From JBLHOS01 sp047623825 (GTDB lineage Bacteria; Pseudomonadota; Alphaproteobacteria; Rhodobacterales; Rhodobacteraceae), in NCBI GenBank assembly GCA_047623825.1, contig JBLHOS010000025.1, positions 1 through 34,234 of the forward strand: a DNA stretch of 34,234 bases. The letters run 5' to 3'. The notes below the pieces were generated by a model. It worked only from the letters and a program-made list of their open reading frames with translations, was not told the DNA's origin and made no database searches. The position numbers and the translations under genes were made by a program. Positions 14,931-23,058 of this stretch are shown piece by piece (the stretch's first letter is position 1; every line of letters begins with the position of its first letter).

Positions 14931-15860
14931 ATGATGAATAACCCAACACCCCAAAACCCCGGCGGCCTGAATTGGGCGTTGATCCTTATTCTCGGCGTTA
15001 TCTGGGGGACAGCATTCATGAGTATTCGTACCGCCCTTGAAGGTTTTGGTCCTTGGACGGTTGCTGCTCTGCGCACCACCATTGGTGCCGCCGCATTGAT
15101 CGCCCTAGGCCCGTTGATCGGGCAAAGCCTCACGCGGATGCGCATTGCCCGGGCTTGGGTTTTTGCCTCCATTATTGGCACCATTTCCGTCGCGCTTCCG
15201 TTTACCTTGCTGGCGTGGGGCCAACAATATGTGCCCTCGGCCTTTGCTGGAGTGGCGATGGGGGCTGTGCCGCTGTTGGTCTTGCCACTGGTCGCGATCT
15301 TTTCGCCAGAAGAGGGCATTGGTCCTCGCCGCATCATGGGGATCGGGCTGGGATTTGTCGGTCTTATTATTTTGATGGGACCAAACGCCTTTGCGTCTGG
15401 CGAAAGTGATCTGGGCTGGTGGGGCAGGTTGGCGTGCATCGGGGCGGCGGGATGTTATGCCATCGGCTCCGTCGTGACGCGGCGCAGCCCCAAGGTTCCA
15501 CCCGTGGCGTTTGCTGCGGCCACATTGCTGGTGTCTGCGATAGTGTTATTGCCACTTGCGCTGATCAAAGAGGGAGTTCCGACAGATTGGCCACCCCGCG
15601 CCACTGCGGCCCTGATCTATGCCGCAGTTTTCCCCACTGCGATTGCGGGCATCATCCGGGTCCGTGTCATCACCACCGCGGGATCACTTTTCATGAGCCT
15701 TACCAGCTATATGGTGCCGGTTTGGGCCGTCATATTCGGGATTGCTCTGATGGGGGAGGCCTTGCCGCCCCAGCTCTTTTGGGCGCTGGCGATTATTCTG
15801 GCAGGTATCGCGCTTAGCCAATCGCGCGCGATCATGGCGGTGTTTCGCACCAAGCAGTAG
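14931..15860 (+). CDS. DMT-superfamily (EamA) transporter
   Basis: The product of about 309 residues has ten hydrophobic segments in two EamA repeats. The first opens WALILILGVIWGTAFMSIRT, the typical EamA start, and LLAWGQQYVPSAFAGV is the usual end of the first half. Members export or import small metabolites, and the substrate cannot be predicted here. The start is uncertain: GTG at 14925 and ATGs at 14931 and 14934 are in frame and none has a good ribosome binding site. The gene converges on glmM with three bases between their stop codons. It follows the ilvC terminator by about 200 bases, a gap in which I see no gene. Confidence 0.85.
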   Translation: MMNNPTPQNPGGLNWALILILGVIWGTAFMSIRTALEGFGPWTVAALRTTIGAAALIALGPLIGQSLTRMRIARAWVFASIIGTISVALPFTLLAWGQQYVPSAFAGVAMGAVPLLVLPLVAIFSPEEGIGPRRIMGIGLGFVGLIILMGPNAFASGESDLGWWGRLACIGAAGCYAIGSVVTRRSPKVPPVAFAAATLLVSAIVLLPLALIKEGVPTDWPPRATAALIYAAVFPTAIAGIIRVRVITTAGSLFMSLTSYMVPVWAVIFGIALMGEALPPQLFWALAIILAGIALSQSRAIMAVFRTKQ

Positions 15861-15863
15861 CGC

Positions 15864-17219
15864 CTAGATTGCGCGCTCCACGGCGGCCGCAATCTGATCT
15901 ACGATTTCACCCACGACCTCATCCAGCATCACCGGATCTTCGCATTCGGCCATGACGCGGATCAACGGCTCTGTTCCGGACTGGCGGATTAGCAGGCGGC
16001 CATTTCCGCGTAGGCGTTCCTCGGCCTCGGCAATGACCTTTTGCACCGCGGGCGTGTCCAGCGGAGTCTGACCCAACTGATAACGCACATTGCGCAACAG
16101 CTGTGGGACGGTCTCAAAATTTCGGACCAGAACGCTGGCTGGTTGACCAGTGTGGATCATCTCAGCCAAAAACTGCAAGCCCGCAATCAAGCCGTCGCCG
16201 GTGGTTGCATAGTCGGTCATCACGATATGGCCTGACTGCTCTCCGCCCAAGTTCAGCCCGTATTTGCGCATCGCCTCAACGACATACCGATCGCCAACCG
16301 GCGTGCGGTGCAGAACGATTGAGCGTGCGTTCAGATAGCGCTCCAGGCCAAGGTTCGACATCACGGTCGCGGCCAGCGTGTGACCTTTTAGGCGACCGTC
16401 CTCGGCCCACCGATTGGCAAACAACGCCATGATCTGATCGCCATCCGCCACCTGACCCTTTTCGTCGACCAAGATTACCCTGTCGGCGTCGCCGTCCAGA
16501 CAAATCCCCAGATCCGCGCCAGTTTCCAGAATTTTTGCAACAGCCTTTTGTGGCGCGGTTGATCCGACACCGTCGTTGATGTTTCGCCCATTTGGCTCAA
16601 CGCCCAATGGGATCACCTCGGCCCCCAGCTCCCACAAGACATCAGGTGCAACGCGGTAGGCCGCACCGTTCGCGCAATCCACAACAATCTTCAGGCCGTC
16701 CAGCCGCATCCCCGCAGGAAAAGTGCCTTTGACCCGCTCTACATAACGAAAGCGACCGTCGTCGATGCGCCTTGCCCGGCCAATATTTTCGGCCTGTGCG
16801 GGGATAATCTCTTGCTCGATCAACGCCTCGATCTCGGCCTCAGCCTCATCTGACAGCTTGTAGCCATCGGGGCCAAACAGCTTTATTCCATTGTCTTTGG
16901 CCGGGTTATGACTGGCGGAAATCATCACGCCAACATCCGCCCGCATCGAATGGGTCAACAGGCCAACGGCCGGGGTTGGGACTGGCCCCAGCAACAACAC
17001 ATCCATGCCGGTTGACGTAAATCCGGCGGTCAGTGCATTCTCGATCATATAACCTGACAGACGGGTATCTTTGCCGATCACCACCCGGTGCACGCGCGTT
17101 TTATCGCGCCGAAAATATCGACCCGCCGCCGCCCCAAGGCGCAGCGCAATTTCAGCTGTCATCGGGTAGGTATTGGCCTCTCCGCGGATGCCGTCTGTTC
17201 CAAAGAGTTTCCGCATCAT
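15864..17219 (-). CDS. glmM: Phosphoglucosamine mutase
   Basis: The 451-residue protein starts MMRKLFGTDGIRGEANTYPM, the GlmM signature. It has the phosphoserine loop in ISASHNPAKDNG (Ser about 103), the metal-binding LDGDADR and the phosphate-binding RQSGTEPLIRVM near the C-terminus. It isomerises glucosamine-6-phosphate to glucosamine-1-phosphate for peptidoglycan and lipopolysaccharide precursor synthesis in the cytoplasm. Its ATG is one base after the folP stop, with GGGGAAGG inside the end of folP, so it is co-transcribed and probably coupled with folP. ATG 17219 and ATG 17216 are both possible starts; ribosome binding site spacing favours 17219. Confidence 0.97.
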   Translation of the reverse strand: MMRKLFGTDGIRGEANTYPMTAEIALRLGAAAGRYFRRDKTRVHRVVIGKDTRLSGYMIENALTAGFTSTGMDVLLLGPVPTPAVGLLTHSMRADVGVMISASHNPAKDNGIKLFGPDGYKLSDEAEAEIEALIEQEIIPAQAENIGRARRIDDGRFRYVERVKGTFPAGMRLDGLKIVVDCANGAAYRVAPDVLWELGAEVIPLGVEPNGRNINDGVGSTAPQKAVAKILETGADLGICLDGDADRVILVDEKGQVADGDQIMALFANRWAEDGRLKGHTLAATVMSNLGLERYLNARSIVLHRTPVGDRYVVEAMRKYGLNLGGEQSGHIVMTDYATTGDGLIAGLQFLAEMIHTGQPASVLVRNFETVPQLLRNVRYQLGQTPLDTPAVQKVIAEAEERLRGNGRLLIRQSGTEPLIRVMAECEDPVMLDEVVGEIVDQIAAAVERAI

Positions 17220-17220
17220 G

Positions 17221-18231
17221 TCAGGCCTTCCCCGTCGCTGCTTGCCACAGCGCAATTGCTTGTTTGTGCAGTTCTATATCATGGACCCGCAGGACCTGAA
17301 CCCCCTGAGCCAATGCATGTAGGCCGATTGCCGCTGAACCAGGCCCACGATCAACAGCTTCGGGCGCATTCCCAATGGTTCCGACAAAGCGTTTTCGCGA
17401 TGCACCCAGCAAGATCGGGCAGCCAAGGCCGTGAAACACGCTGATCCGCGCCAGCAATGCCAGATTGTGGATCTGTGTTTTGCCAAAGCCTATGCCGGGA
17501 TCAACGATGATCTGGGCGCGTGCAATTCCGGCCGCCTCGGCGCGCGCTATCCGTTCAGCCAGCGCATCATAAACATCCAGGACCACATCACCGTATTGCG
17601 GATCGTGCTGCATCGTCTCTGGCGGGCCTTGTGCATGCATGAGACAAATCGGGACGCTGCGGTTGGCGGCCAACGCGGCCATCATTGGATCAAAATCAAG
17701 GCCGGATACATCGTTGATCAGGTTGGCACCGGCGTCCAATGCCGCTGCCGCAACGGCTGATTTTCGAGTGTCGATACTGATTGGTACGCTTAAACCTGCG
17801 GCCCGCAACGCGGCGATCACTGGGGCCGTGCGGGCGATCTCATCCGCGATCGCAACTTCGGTGGCACCCGGACGCGTCGACTCTCCGCCGAAATCCAAAA
17901 TGTCAGATCCGGTTTGCACCATCGCGTGACCGCGGGCCAGTGCGGCATCCGGGGCATTAAATGTGCCACCATCCGAAAAACTGTCTGGTGTCAGGTTCAA
18001 AATGCCCATGATCTGTGGGCGCGTCATTGCCAGCCCGGCGATCGGCGCACGGGATGCTGTCAGGCGTGCCAAAACATCAGATGGGGCGGCGTCTGCCGCT
18101 ATAATTCGGGCCGGCGCGCTGCGTGTCAGCACCTCCAGATGTGTAAACCACGCCCATCCACCGGCCAGCGTTTGGGCAGCACCCGGTCGGGCTGGATCAG
18201 TTTGGACAAGGGGGCGATAATAACGTGTCAT
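17221..18231 (-). CDS. folP: Dihydropteroate synthase
   Basis: The 336-residue product has the pterin-binding motifs MGILNLTPDSFSDGG, FGGESTRPGA, ANLINDVSGLDFDP, VDPGIGFGKT and LLGASRKRFVG. It condenses 4-aminobenzoate with hydroxymethyl-dihydropterin pyrophosphate in folate synthesis and is the sulfonamide target. About 70 residues precede the catalytic barrel, making it longer than the E. coli enzyme; such a leader region is usual in this bacterial family as far as I know. It lies between folB (upstream, 150-base gap without a gene) and glmM (downstream, one-base gap). ATG 18231 is preceded by AGGTAGGCGAG. Confidence 0.95.
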   Translation of the reverse strand: MTRYYRPLVQTDPARPGAAQTLAGGWAWFTHLEVLTRSAPARIIAADAAPSDVLARLTASRAPIAGLAMTRPQIMGILNLTPDSFSDGGTFNAPDAALARGHAMVQTGSDILDFGGESTRPGATEVAIADEIARTAPVIAALRAAGLSVPISIDTRKSAVAAAALDAGANLINDVSGLDFDPMMAALAANRSVPICLMHAQGPPETMQHDPQYGDVVLDVYDALAERIARAEAAGIARAQIIVDPGIGFGKTQIHNLALLARISVFHGLGCPILLGASRKRFVGTIGNAPEAVDRGPGSAAIGLHALAQGVQVLRVHDIELHKQAIALWQAATGKA

Positions 18232-18381
18232 CCGTCTCGCCTACCTCTGCCGCGCGCGCGCTTCAAGCGCTTGCATCCACATCCGCGACCAGGCGATAAT
18301 CTGCTATGCCCAACTTTGGTTCAGATCTGATCGTTGATCTGGGCAGCGCTCCGATCGTAAAATACAGCCTTTGTCGTCTGC

Positions 18382-19320
18382 TCAAAGTTTGGGGATCGCA
18401 GTTGCAGCCAAAGCGGTGATTTTCACGTCTGTGGCTGTTGCGACTGGCACATCGCCGCCAAGGTAAATCACCTCATCTGCCTGAAACTCACCAGCAAGCC
18501 AAAGTGCCAAGTTTGGCCCATCCAGCCTGTCTGGGGCTGGGCCATCAACCGCACCCAGCACCAGTTTCGACGGCGCCCAAACACTTATGCGGTCGTGTTT
18601 CATTGCCCAATCTAGCTCAGTTCGGCTGTCGACGACGACGCAGCGGGCATCCTGATCGGCCAAGACCCATGCGTTCAGCTCGATCGCCAGCAAATCAATC
18701 CGGCGCTGTGGCGCTGCATGGGTCGCCTTTGGTGTCGCGAATGGCCCGATCCCGACGCACAAGATTACTGACCGGTCTGCCTGCTGCATCTGGTCCAGCA
18801 GGCTCTTTATATCGGGTCGCGCAATCGCATCATTTGACATGTAGATCACCAGCGGATGAGGGGCAGCAAGACCGGTCTGCAACACCTGAAGTGACGGGCG
18901 TTCTGGCGCGCTGCGCACAATCTCAACACCAAGTGCAAAGGGCCCCCGGTCCAATTTTTCAATCCGTACAAAACAGCGGGCGGCCAATGGATGGGTCAAG
19001 ATCCGCTCGGCAATACGGGCGGCCAAAGTCTCAAGCAGGTTTAACCGCTCCGCCGCCAATTCATGGTCGATCGCTTCGGAAATCGTGTCGTAAGACAGAA
19101 TTTTGTCAACATCATCTGCATCGGCTTGTGCCGCTGATCGGACCTCAACCACAACATTAAATCGAATGCGCTGCGTTGTCCCGCGCTCTTGCTGGAAAGC
19201 GCCGATTTCAACCGCACGCTCATGATCCGCAAGCGAGATCCGGTCTAATGGATCAAGTCCCGCCATGGCTTTAGCCCGCTCTGCGGGGTGGGAAAACGCA
19301 AGGCTGGTCTCATCAGTCAT
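18382..19320 (-). CDS. folB: Dihydroneopterin aldolase fused to a degenerate amino-acid-kinase-like domain
   Basis: Residues 22-136 are a FolB domain: LDRISLADHERAVEIGAFQQ, ILSYDTISEAI, LNLLETLAARIAERIL and VRIEKLDRGPFALGVEI, with the expected Glu in QQERG and Lys122. FolB releases glycolaldehyde from dihydroneopterin in folate synthesis. Residues about 140-312 are extra. Their pattern (LVIYMSNDAI, RSVILCVGIGPFATPKATH, RISVWAPSKLVLGAV, DGPNLALWLAGEFQADEVIY) follows the amino-acid-kinase fold, where one expects VVKLGGS, VVVPGGGPFA and a DSLAxWLAxxLxAD segment, but the glycine-rich nucleotide loops are lost. It is the first gene of folB-folP-glmM. ATG 19320 follows AAGGGG by about six bases; an ATG at 19323 is an alternative. 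Confidence 0.88.
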   Translation of the reverse strand: MTDETSLAFSHPAERAKAMAGLDPLDRISLADHERAVEIGAFQQERGTTQRIRFNVVVEVRSAAQADADDVDKILSYDTISEAIDHELAAERLNLLETLAARIAERILTHPLAARCFVRIEKLDRGPFALGVEIVRSAPERPSLQVLQTGLAAPHPLVIYMSNDAIARPDIKSLLDQMQQADRSVILCVGIGPFATPKATHAAPQRRIDLLAIELNAWVLADQDARCVVVDSRTELDWAMKHDRISVWAPSKLVLGAVDGPAPDRLDGPNLALWLAGEFQADEVIYLGGDVPVATATDVKITALAATAIPKL

Positions 19321-19418
19321 CATAGACCCCTTCGGGCACCAAATTTTTTGCCACCATAGGACTAAGAGGCTGCATCGCGCCACAAATAGCGGCATTCGGC
19401 AACCACTCGGCGACAGGA

Positions 19419-20096
19419 CTAGTAGGCTTGGCGATAGAAGATATGGGTCCCGATCTGGGCCGTACGTGGATAAACCTGTGCCCAGGAAGGGTTGACCGCC
19501 GTGGTGTGGTAGTGGGTGGCGCCTTCGGTCAATGCGCGGGGGGCATCGTCGATCATGATCCGGGCGATCTTGCCCAGCCGGTTATGGACCGGAAGGTCAG
19601 TAATCCGCTCTGGCCGACCATCGCACGTATAAGAGAATTGGCAAGCATGCCTGCGGCCGGTTCCTTCATTGACCACGGCACAGATAGCATTGGGGTAATT
19701 ATTGCTGTCGACTCGGTTCAAGATCACCTCGGCCACGGCAAACTGTCCCTCGACCGTCTCACCACGTGCCTCAAAATACAGTGCCTCGGTCAGGCATTGC
19801 CAGTGGCGGTTGCCTCGGGCTCGCGGCATCGCGTCCAGCTCAGTTGTGGTGAACATCGGATCGCCATCATTGCGAATACCATAAGTGCGCGCAGTAAAAG
19901 GTGCGCCGATACGTCGTAACCTGCCCGGACTGACTGACAAAAGACCAGACCGATCCTCCTCCATCAACGAGGCCAGACGTATCGTCATGGGATCCGTTGG
20001 ATCGCTGGATGAACTGGCTGTCACCTCCGCCATGGCGGACTGTCCGGCCATAAACAAAGATCCGGCCAGAATGGCTGCAAATCTAACGCGTTTCAA
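19419..20096 (-). CDS. SleB/CwlJ-type cell wall hydrolase
   Basis: The protein ends in a Hydrolase_2 domain: CLTEALYFEARGETVEGQFA with the catalytic Glu, VAEVILNRVDSNNYPNAIC, CQFSYTCDG and ATHYHTTAVNPSWAQ. Enzymes of this type cleave the glycan strand of peptidoglycan as lytic transglycosylases or amidases; in non-sporing bacteria they remodel the wall in the periplasm. I choose TTG at 20096 because AAGGA lies six bases upstream and the product then begins with a clean signal peptide, MKRVRFAAILAGSLFMAGQS, cleaved after AMA. A GTG at 20132 has no ribosome binding site and would put charged residues ahead of the signal. Length 225 residues. Confidence 0.88.
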   Translation of the reverse strand: MKRVRFAAILAGSLFMAGQSAMAEVTASSSSDPTDPMTIRLASLMEEDRSGLLSVSPGRLRRIGAPFTARTYGIRNDGDPMFTTTELDAMPRARGNRHWQCLTEALYFEARGETVEGQFAVAEVILNRVDSNNYPNAICAVVNEGTGRRHACQFSYTCDGRPERITDLPVHNRLGKIARIMIDDAPRALTEGATHYHTTAVNPSWAQVYPRTAQIGTHIFYRQAY

Positions 20097-20237
20097 ATTC
20101 AGTTCCTTTTTGGGTCGTCCCCAAGAGGGCACTTAATTTTATCAATTTCGGCAAGATTGATACCCAAAAGGGTCACAAACGTCTACCCATGTGGGGCTTT
20201 CGCAAGCGTGACACCTGCGCACACCCCTTTATTCCAG

Positions 20238-20268
20238 GCAAAACGCCGTCATTGCCGCCGTTTTTGCA
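20238..20268 (-). terminator. Possible terminator after the PPDK gene
   Basis: On the minus strand GCAAAAACGGCG and CGGCGTTTTGC can pair, with a bulge and a mismatch, around GCAATGA, about 15-45 bases after the ppdK stop. Pairing is imperfect and the T-run is only four bases, so this is tentative. Confidence 0.35.
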
Positions 20269-20282
20269 ACAGTATGATTGAA

Positions 20283-22805
20283 TCAGATAGATTGTTTTTC
20301 TCGGGCAGACAGTTGCGCCGCTGCAAGTTTGGCCACTGGCACCCGGAATGGAGAGCAGGAGACATAGTCAAACCCTGCGGCCCGCGAGAATGCGATCGAT
20401 TCGGGGTGGCCGCCATGCTCCCCACAAATTGACAATGTAATGTTTGGACTGGCCGCCCGTCCGCGTGTTGCACCCAGATGCAGCAACTCACCAACACCGT
20501 CTACATCCAGCCGTTGGAACGGATCCTCAGGATAGACGCCTTGCTGAATATAGGCTGACATGAATCGGCCCGCATCATCGCGCGACAGGCCATAGGTCAT
20601 TTGGGTCAGATCGTTAGTGCCAAAGGACAAAAACGCCGAATGCTCTGCAATTTCACCGGCGCGCAGGGCGGCACGCGGCGTCTCAACCATGACACCCAGG
20701 CGGTAAGTGAACTCACACCCGGTCTCTGCACGAACAGCGGCCGCAACCGCGTCGACGCGGGATTTGACCAGCTCAACCTCGCGCTTGGCGCTGACCAGCG
20801 GGATCATGATTTCGGGGACAACCGGCTCACCACCCTTAGAGGCTGCGACCGTCGCTTCAAAGATTGCGCGAGCCTGCATATCGTAAATCTCAGGCATTAA
20901 GATGCCCAGACGGACCCCGCGCATCCCCAGCATCGGGTTGAATTCTTGTAGGTTCTCAATGCGTGAGGCAACGCGAGAGACCGGCAAGTCAAGCGCCTCA
21001 GCCAGCGCCCTGATACCATCGCGGTCGCCCGGCAAAAATTCATGCAAGGGTGGGTCAAACAACCGAATGCAGACCGGCAACCCCTGCATCAGCACGAAAA
21101 GCTCGGTGAAATCGGCACGTTGCATCGGCAAAAGTCGCTCAAGTGCTGCGGCACGATCGGCTGAATTCTCGGCAAAGATCATCTCCCGCATCACGGTTAG
21201 TCGGATCGGATCAAAGAACATATGCTCAGTCCGGCACAACCCAATCCCATCCACGCCGAAATTGCGCGCCATTGCGGCATCTTCAGGGGTGTCGGCATTG
21301 GCACGGATGCCAATATCGCGGACCGCATCGGCCCAGTCCATCAATGTGGCGAACGCTCCACCCAAGGCAGGTTCAATCATGTCTATGCGCCCGGCCAGAA
21401 CCTGACCTGTACTGCCATCAACAGTAATTATGTCGCCCTCATGGAAAATCTTCCGCCCTGGCACGGTCAGGGTCTTTTTGCGACCATCAAGCTGCAATTG
21501 CGTTGCGCCAGAGACGCACGGCAAACCAAGTCCGCGGGCAATGACTGCCGCGTGGCTGGACATGCCGCCACGTTCGGTCAGGATTGCGTCTGCCGCGTGC
21601 ATGCCGCGAATGTCTTCGGGAGAGGTTTCGCGCCGCACCAGAATGCAGGCCTCACCTTGGGCGTTGGCAGTTTGGGCCGCGGCCGCAGAAAAAACGATCT
21701 TGCCGGTGGCGGCCCCAGGTGCGGCGGCAATCCCTTGGGTCAGCACGTCGCGCCGGGCCAGTGGATCGACCTGTCGGTGCAGCAACTGGTTCAGCGAAAA
21801 CGGTGGAATACGCAGTAACGCCTCTTCCTTTGAGATAATTCCGTCCTGTGCCAATGCGACCGCCACCTGTACATCCGCACGGGCTGACCGTGGCAAGCTG
21901 ACCGCATCAAGGATCGACAATTCGCCATCCATCAATGTGAACTCGATTTGCATTTCTTCGCGCAGCCGACTGCGCATCAGCGACCCTGCACCGCATAAAT
22001 ACGTGACTTGCTCGGGGCAGCGGTCCTCTAAGGCGGGGCCACGTTTGTCGGTCTCAATAAACTGGGCGTCCTGCTCGCTTAATGCTGCACGCCCCTGACC
22101 TTGTGGTAAATAGCGCCCGGTTACTTGCGGCTCTCCGGACTCAGCGCTGACAAATTGCACCACGCCAGATCCACTTTCACCTTGACCAATGCCAAGGGCC
22201 ATCCGCTGCACGATCAGGCCCAATCCGGCATCCATTGGCGCGCCCTTCGCAGTCCGCAGAAGGCGCGCAGTTGTCCCCTCCCAGGCTCGTGACATTGAGC
22301 GTAAAACCTCAGTCAACTGGGTAGCTACATCTTGAGGAAATGGCTCATCCGTCTCTTCTTCGAAATGAGCTTTGGCGATGCGCGGGGTGATTGGGCTGTC
22401 AAAAGGATCGGCGTCCAAACGCAACACATCCACCGCATAGCTGCGGATAAACGACACATACAGCGCGTCGGCGGCGTCTTGGCCATGTTCTTCGGCTAAT
22501 GCCTTTGCGACCTTGTCTGACATCCCTATATTGAGCACGGTCCGTGGGCCGCCCCAGTCTGCCGATTGGCTGGATGAGCGGACTGACAACAAAACATCTG
22601 GTCCAAATATTCCGGTCAACGAGGCCATATCAGGAAACCGATCGTTCGCGATGTCGCGCACGGTCTTGAACGACAACGCCACAGTCAGCGGCACTGGAAG
22701 ATCCAGCCGAACCAGTCGCTGCAGACACTTCGCCCGATTGCCGTGGCGCGACGTCTTGATGTCAGAGCTTGCTGTTATTTCGGTAAAATCTGGTGTCGTC
22801 AGCAT
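20283..22805 (-). CDS. ppdK: Pyruvate, phosphate dikinase-like protein
   Basis: The order of domains is that of PPDK: an N-terminal ATP-grasp region, a swivelling phosphohistidine domain with TERGGMSSHAAVIARGLGLP, and a PEP/pyruvate barrel with GIGLCRTEHMFF, GVMVETPRAAL, FLSFGTNDLTQMTYGLSRDD and the catalytic ICGEHGGHPES. It interconverts ATP, phosphate and pyruvate with AMP, pyrophosphate and PEP. The N-terminal part is diverged: where PPDK has a KGAGLAEM-type ATP loop this protein has HGNRAKCLQRLVRLDLPVPL. Length is about 840 residues, against ~870-900 usually. Start is uncertain; ATG 22805 has AGAGG upstream, while ATGs at 22832, 22886 and 22913 are in frame. It follows glyS, as in many Rhodobacterales. 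Confidence 0.88.
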   Translation of the reverse strand: MLTTPDFTEITASSDIKTSRHGNRAKCLQRLVRLDLPVPLTVALSFKTVRDIANDRFPDMASLTGIFGPDVLLSVRSSSQSADWGGPRTVLNIGMSDKVAKALAEEHGQDAADALYVSFIRSYAVDVLRLDADPFDSPITPRIAKAHFEEETDEPFPQDVATQLTEVLRSMSRAWEGTTARLLRTAKGAPMDAGLGLIVQRMALGIGQGESGSGVVQFVSAESGEPQVTGRYLPQGQGRAALSEQDAQFIETDKRGPALEDRCPEQVTYLCGAGSLMRSRLREEMQIEFTLMDGELSILDAVSLPRSARADVQVAVALAQDGIISKEEALLRIPPFSLNQLLHRQVDPLARRDVLTQGIAAAPGAATGKIVFSAAAAQTANAQGEACILVRRETSPEDIRGMHAADAILTERGGMSSHAAVIARGLGLPCVSGATQLQLDGRKKTLTVPGRKIFHEGDIITVDGSTGQVLAGRIDMIEPALGGAFATLMDWADAVRDIGIRANADTPEDAAMARNFGVDGIGLCRTEHMFFDPIRLTVMREMIFAENSADRAAALERLLPMQRADFTELFVLMQGLPVCIRLFDPPLHEFLPGDRDGIRALAEALDLPVSRVASRIENLQEFNPMLGMRGVRLGILMPEIYDMQARAIFEATVAASKGGEPVVPEIMIPLVSAKREVELVKSRVDAVAAAVRAETGCEFTYRLGVMVETPRAALRAGEIAEHSAFLSFGTNDLTQMTYGLSRDDAGRFMSAYIQQGVYPEDPFQRLDVDGVGELLHLGATRGRAASPNITLSICGEHGGHPESIAFSRAAGFDYVSCSPFRVPVAKLAAAQLSAREKQSI

Positions 22806-22943
22806 CAATTTGGGCCTCTGTATCTGCGTCATAATACAACATAGTGCCTGTGGTAGGGCTATGTAGCATACCGGATCTGAATTCATTTCAAATAATGTTG
22901 CGTGACATGGCAAATATCTGAGTGGGTGGCCAAAGATAGGCTT

Positions 22944-23033
22944 GCCCCTGGCGGGGATATTTAGAGAATAAAGAAGCCGAAAATTTGAATAAAACTCGGG
23001 CGCTTTCCTGGCTCAAATACTCCCGCCAGAGGC
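22944..23033. repeat. Inverted pair of a Rhodobacterales-type intergenic repeat
   Basis: The left arm GCCCCTGGCGGGGATATTT (22944-22962) and the complement of the right arm (23015-23033) agree at 16 of 19 bases. The pair sits in the 145-base gap between glyS and ppdK. From memory, motifs of the form CTGGCGGGGATATTT recur at gene ends in Rhodobacterales genomes; their role is unclear. The pair could fold into a large hairpin in the transcript. Confidence 0.55.
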
Positions 23034-23058
23034 ATTTCTTTCTCTTCTGGGCGCGGAC

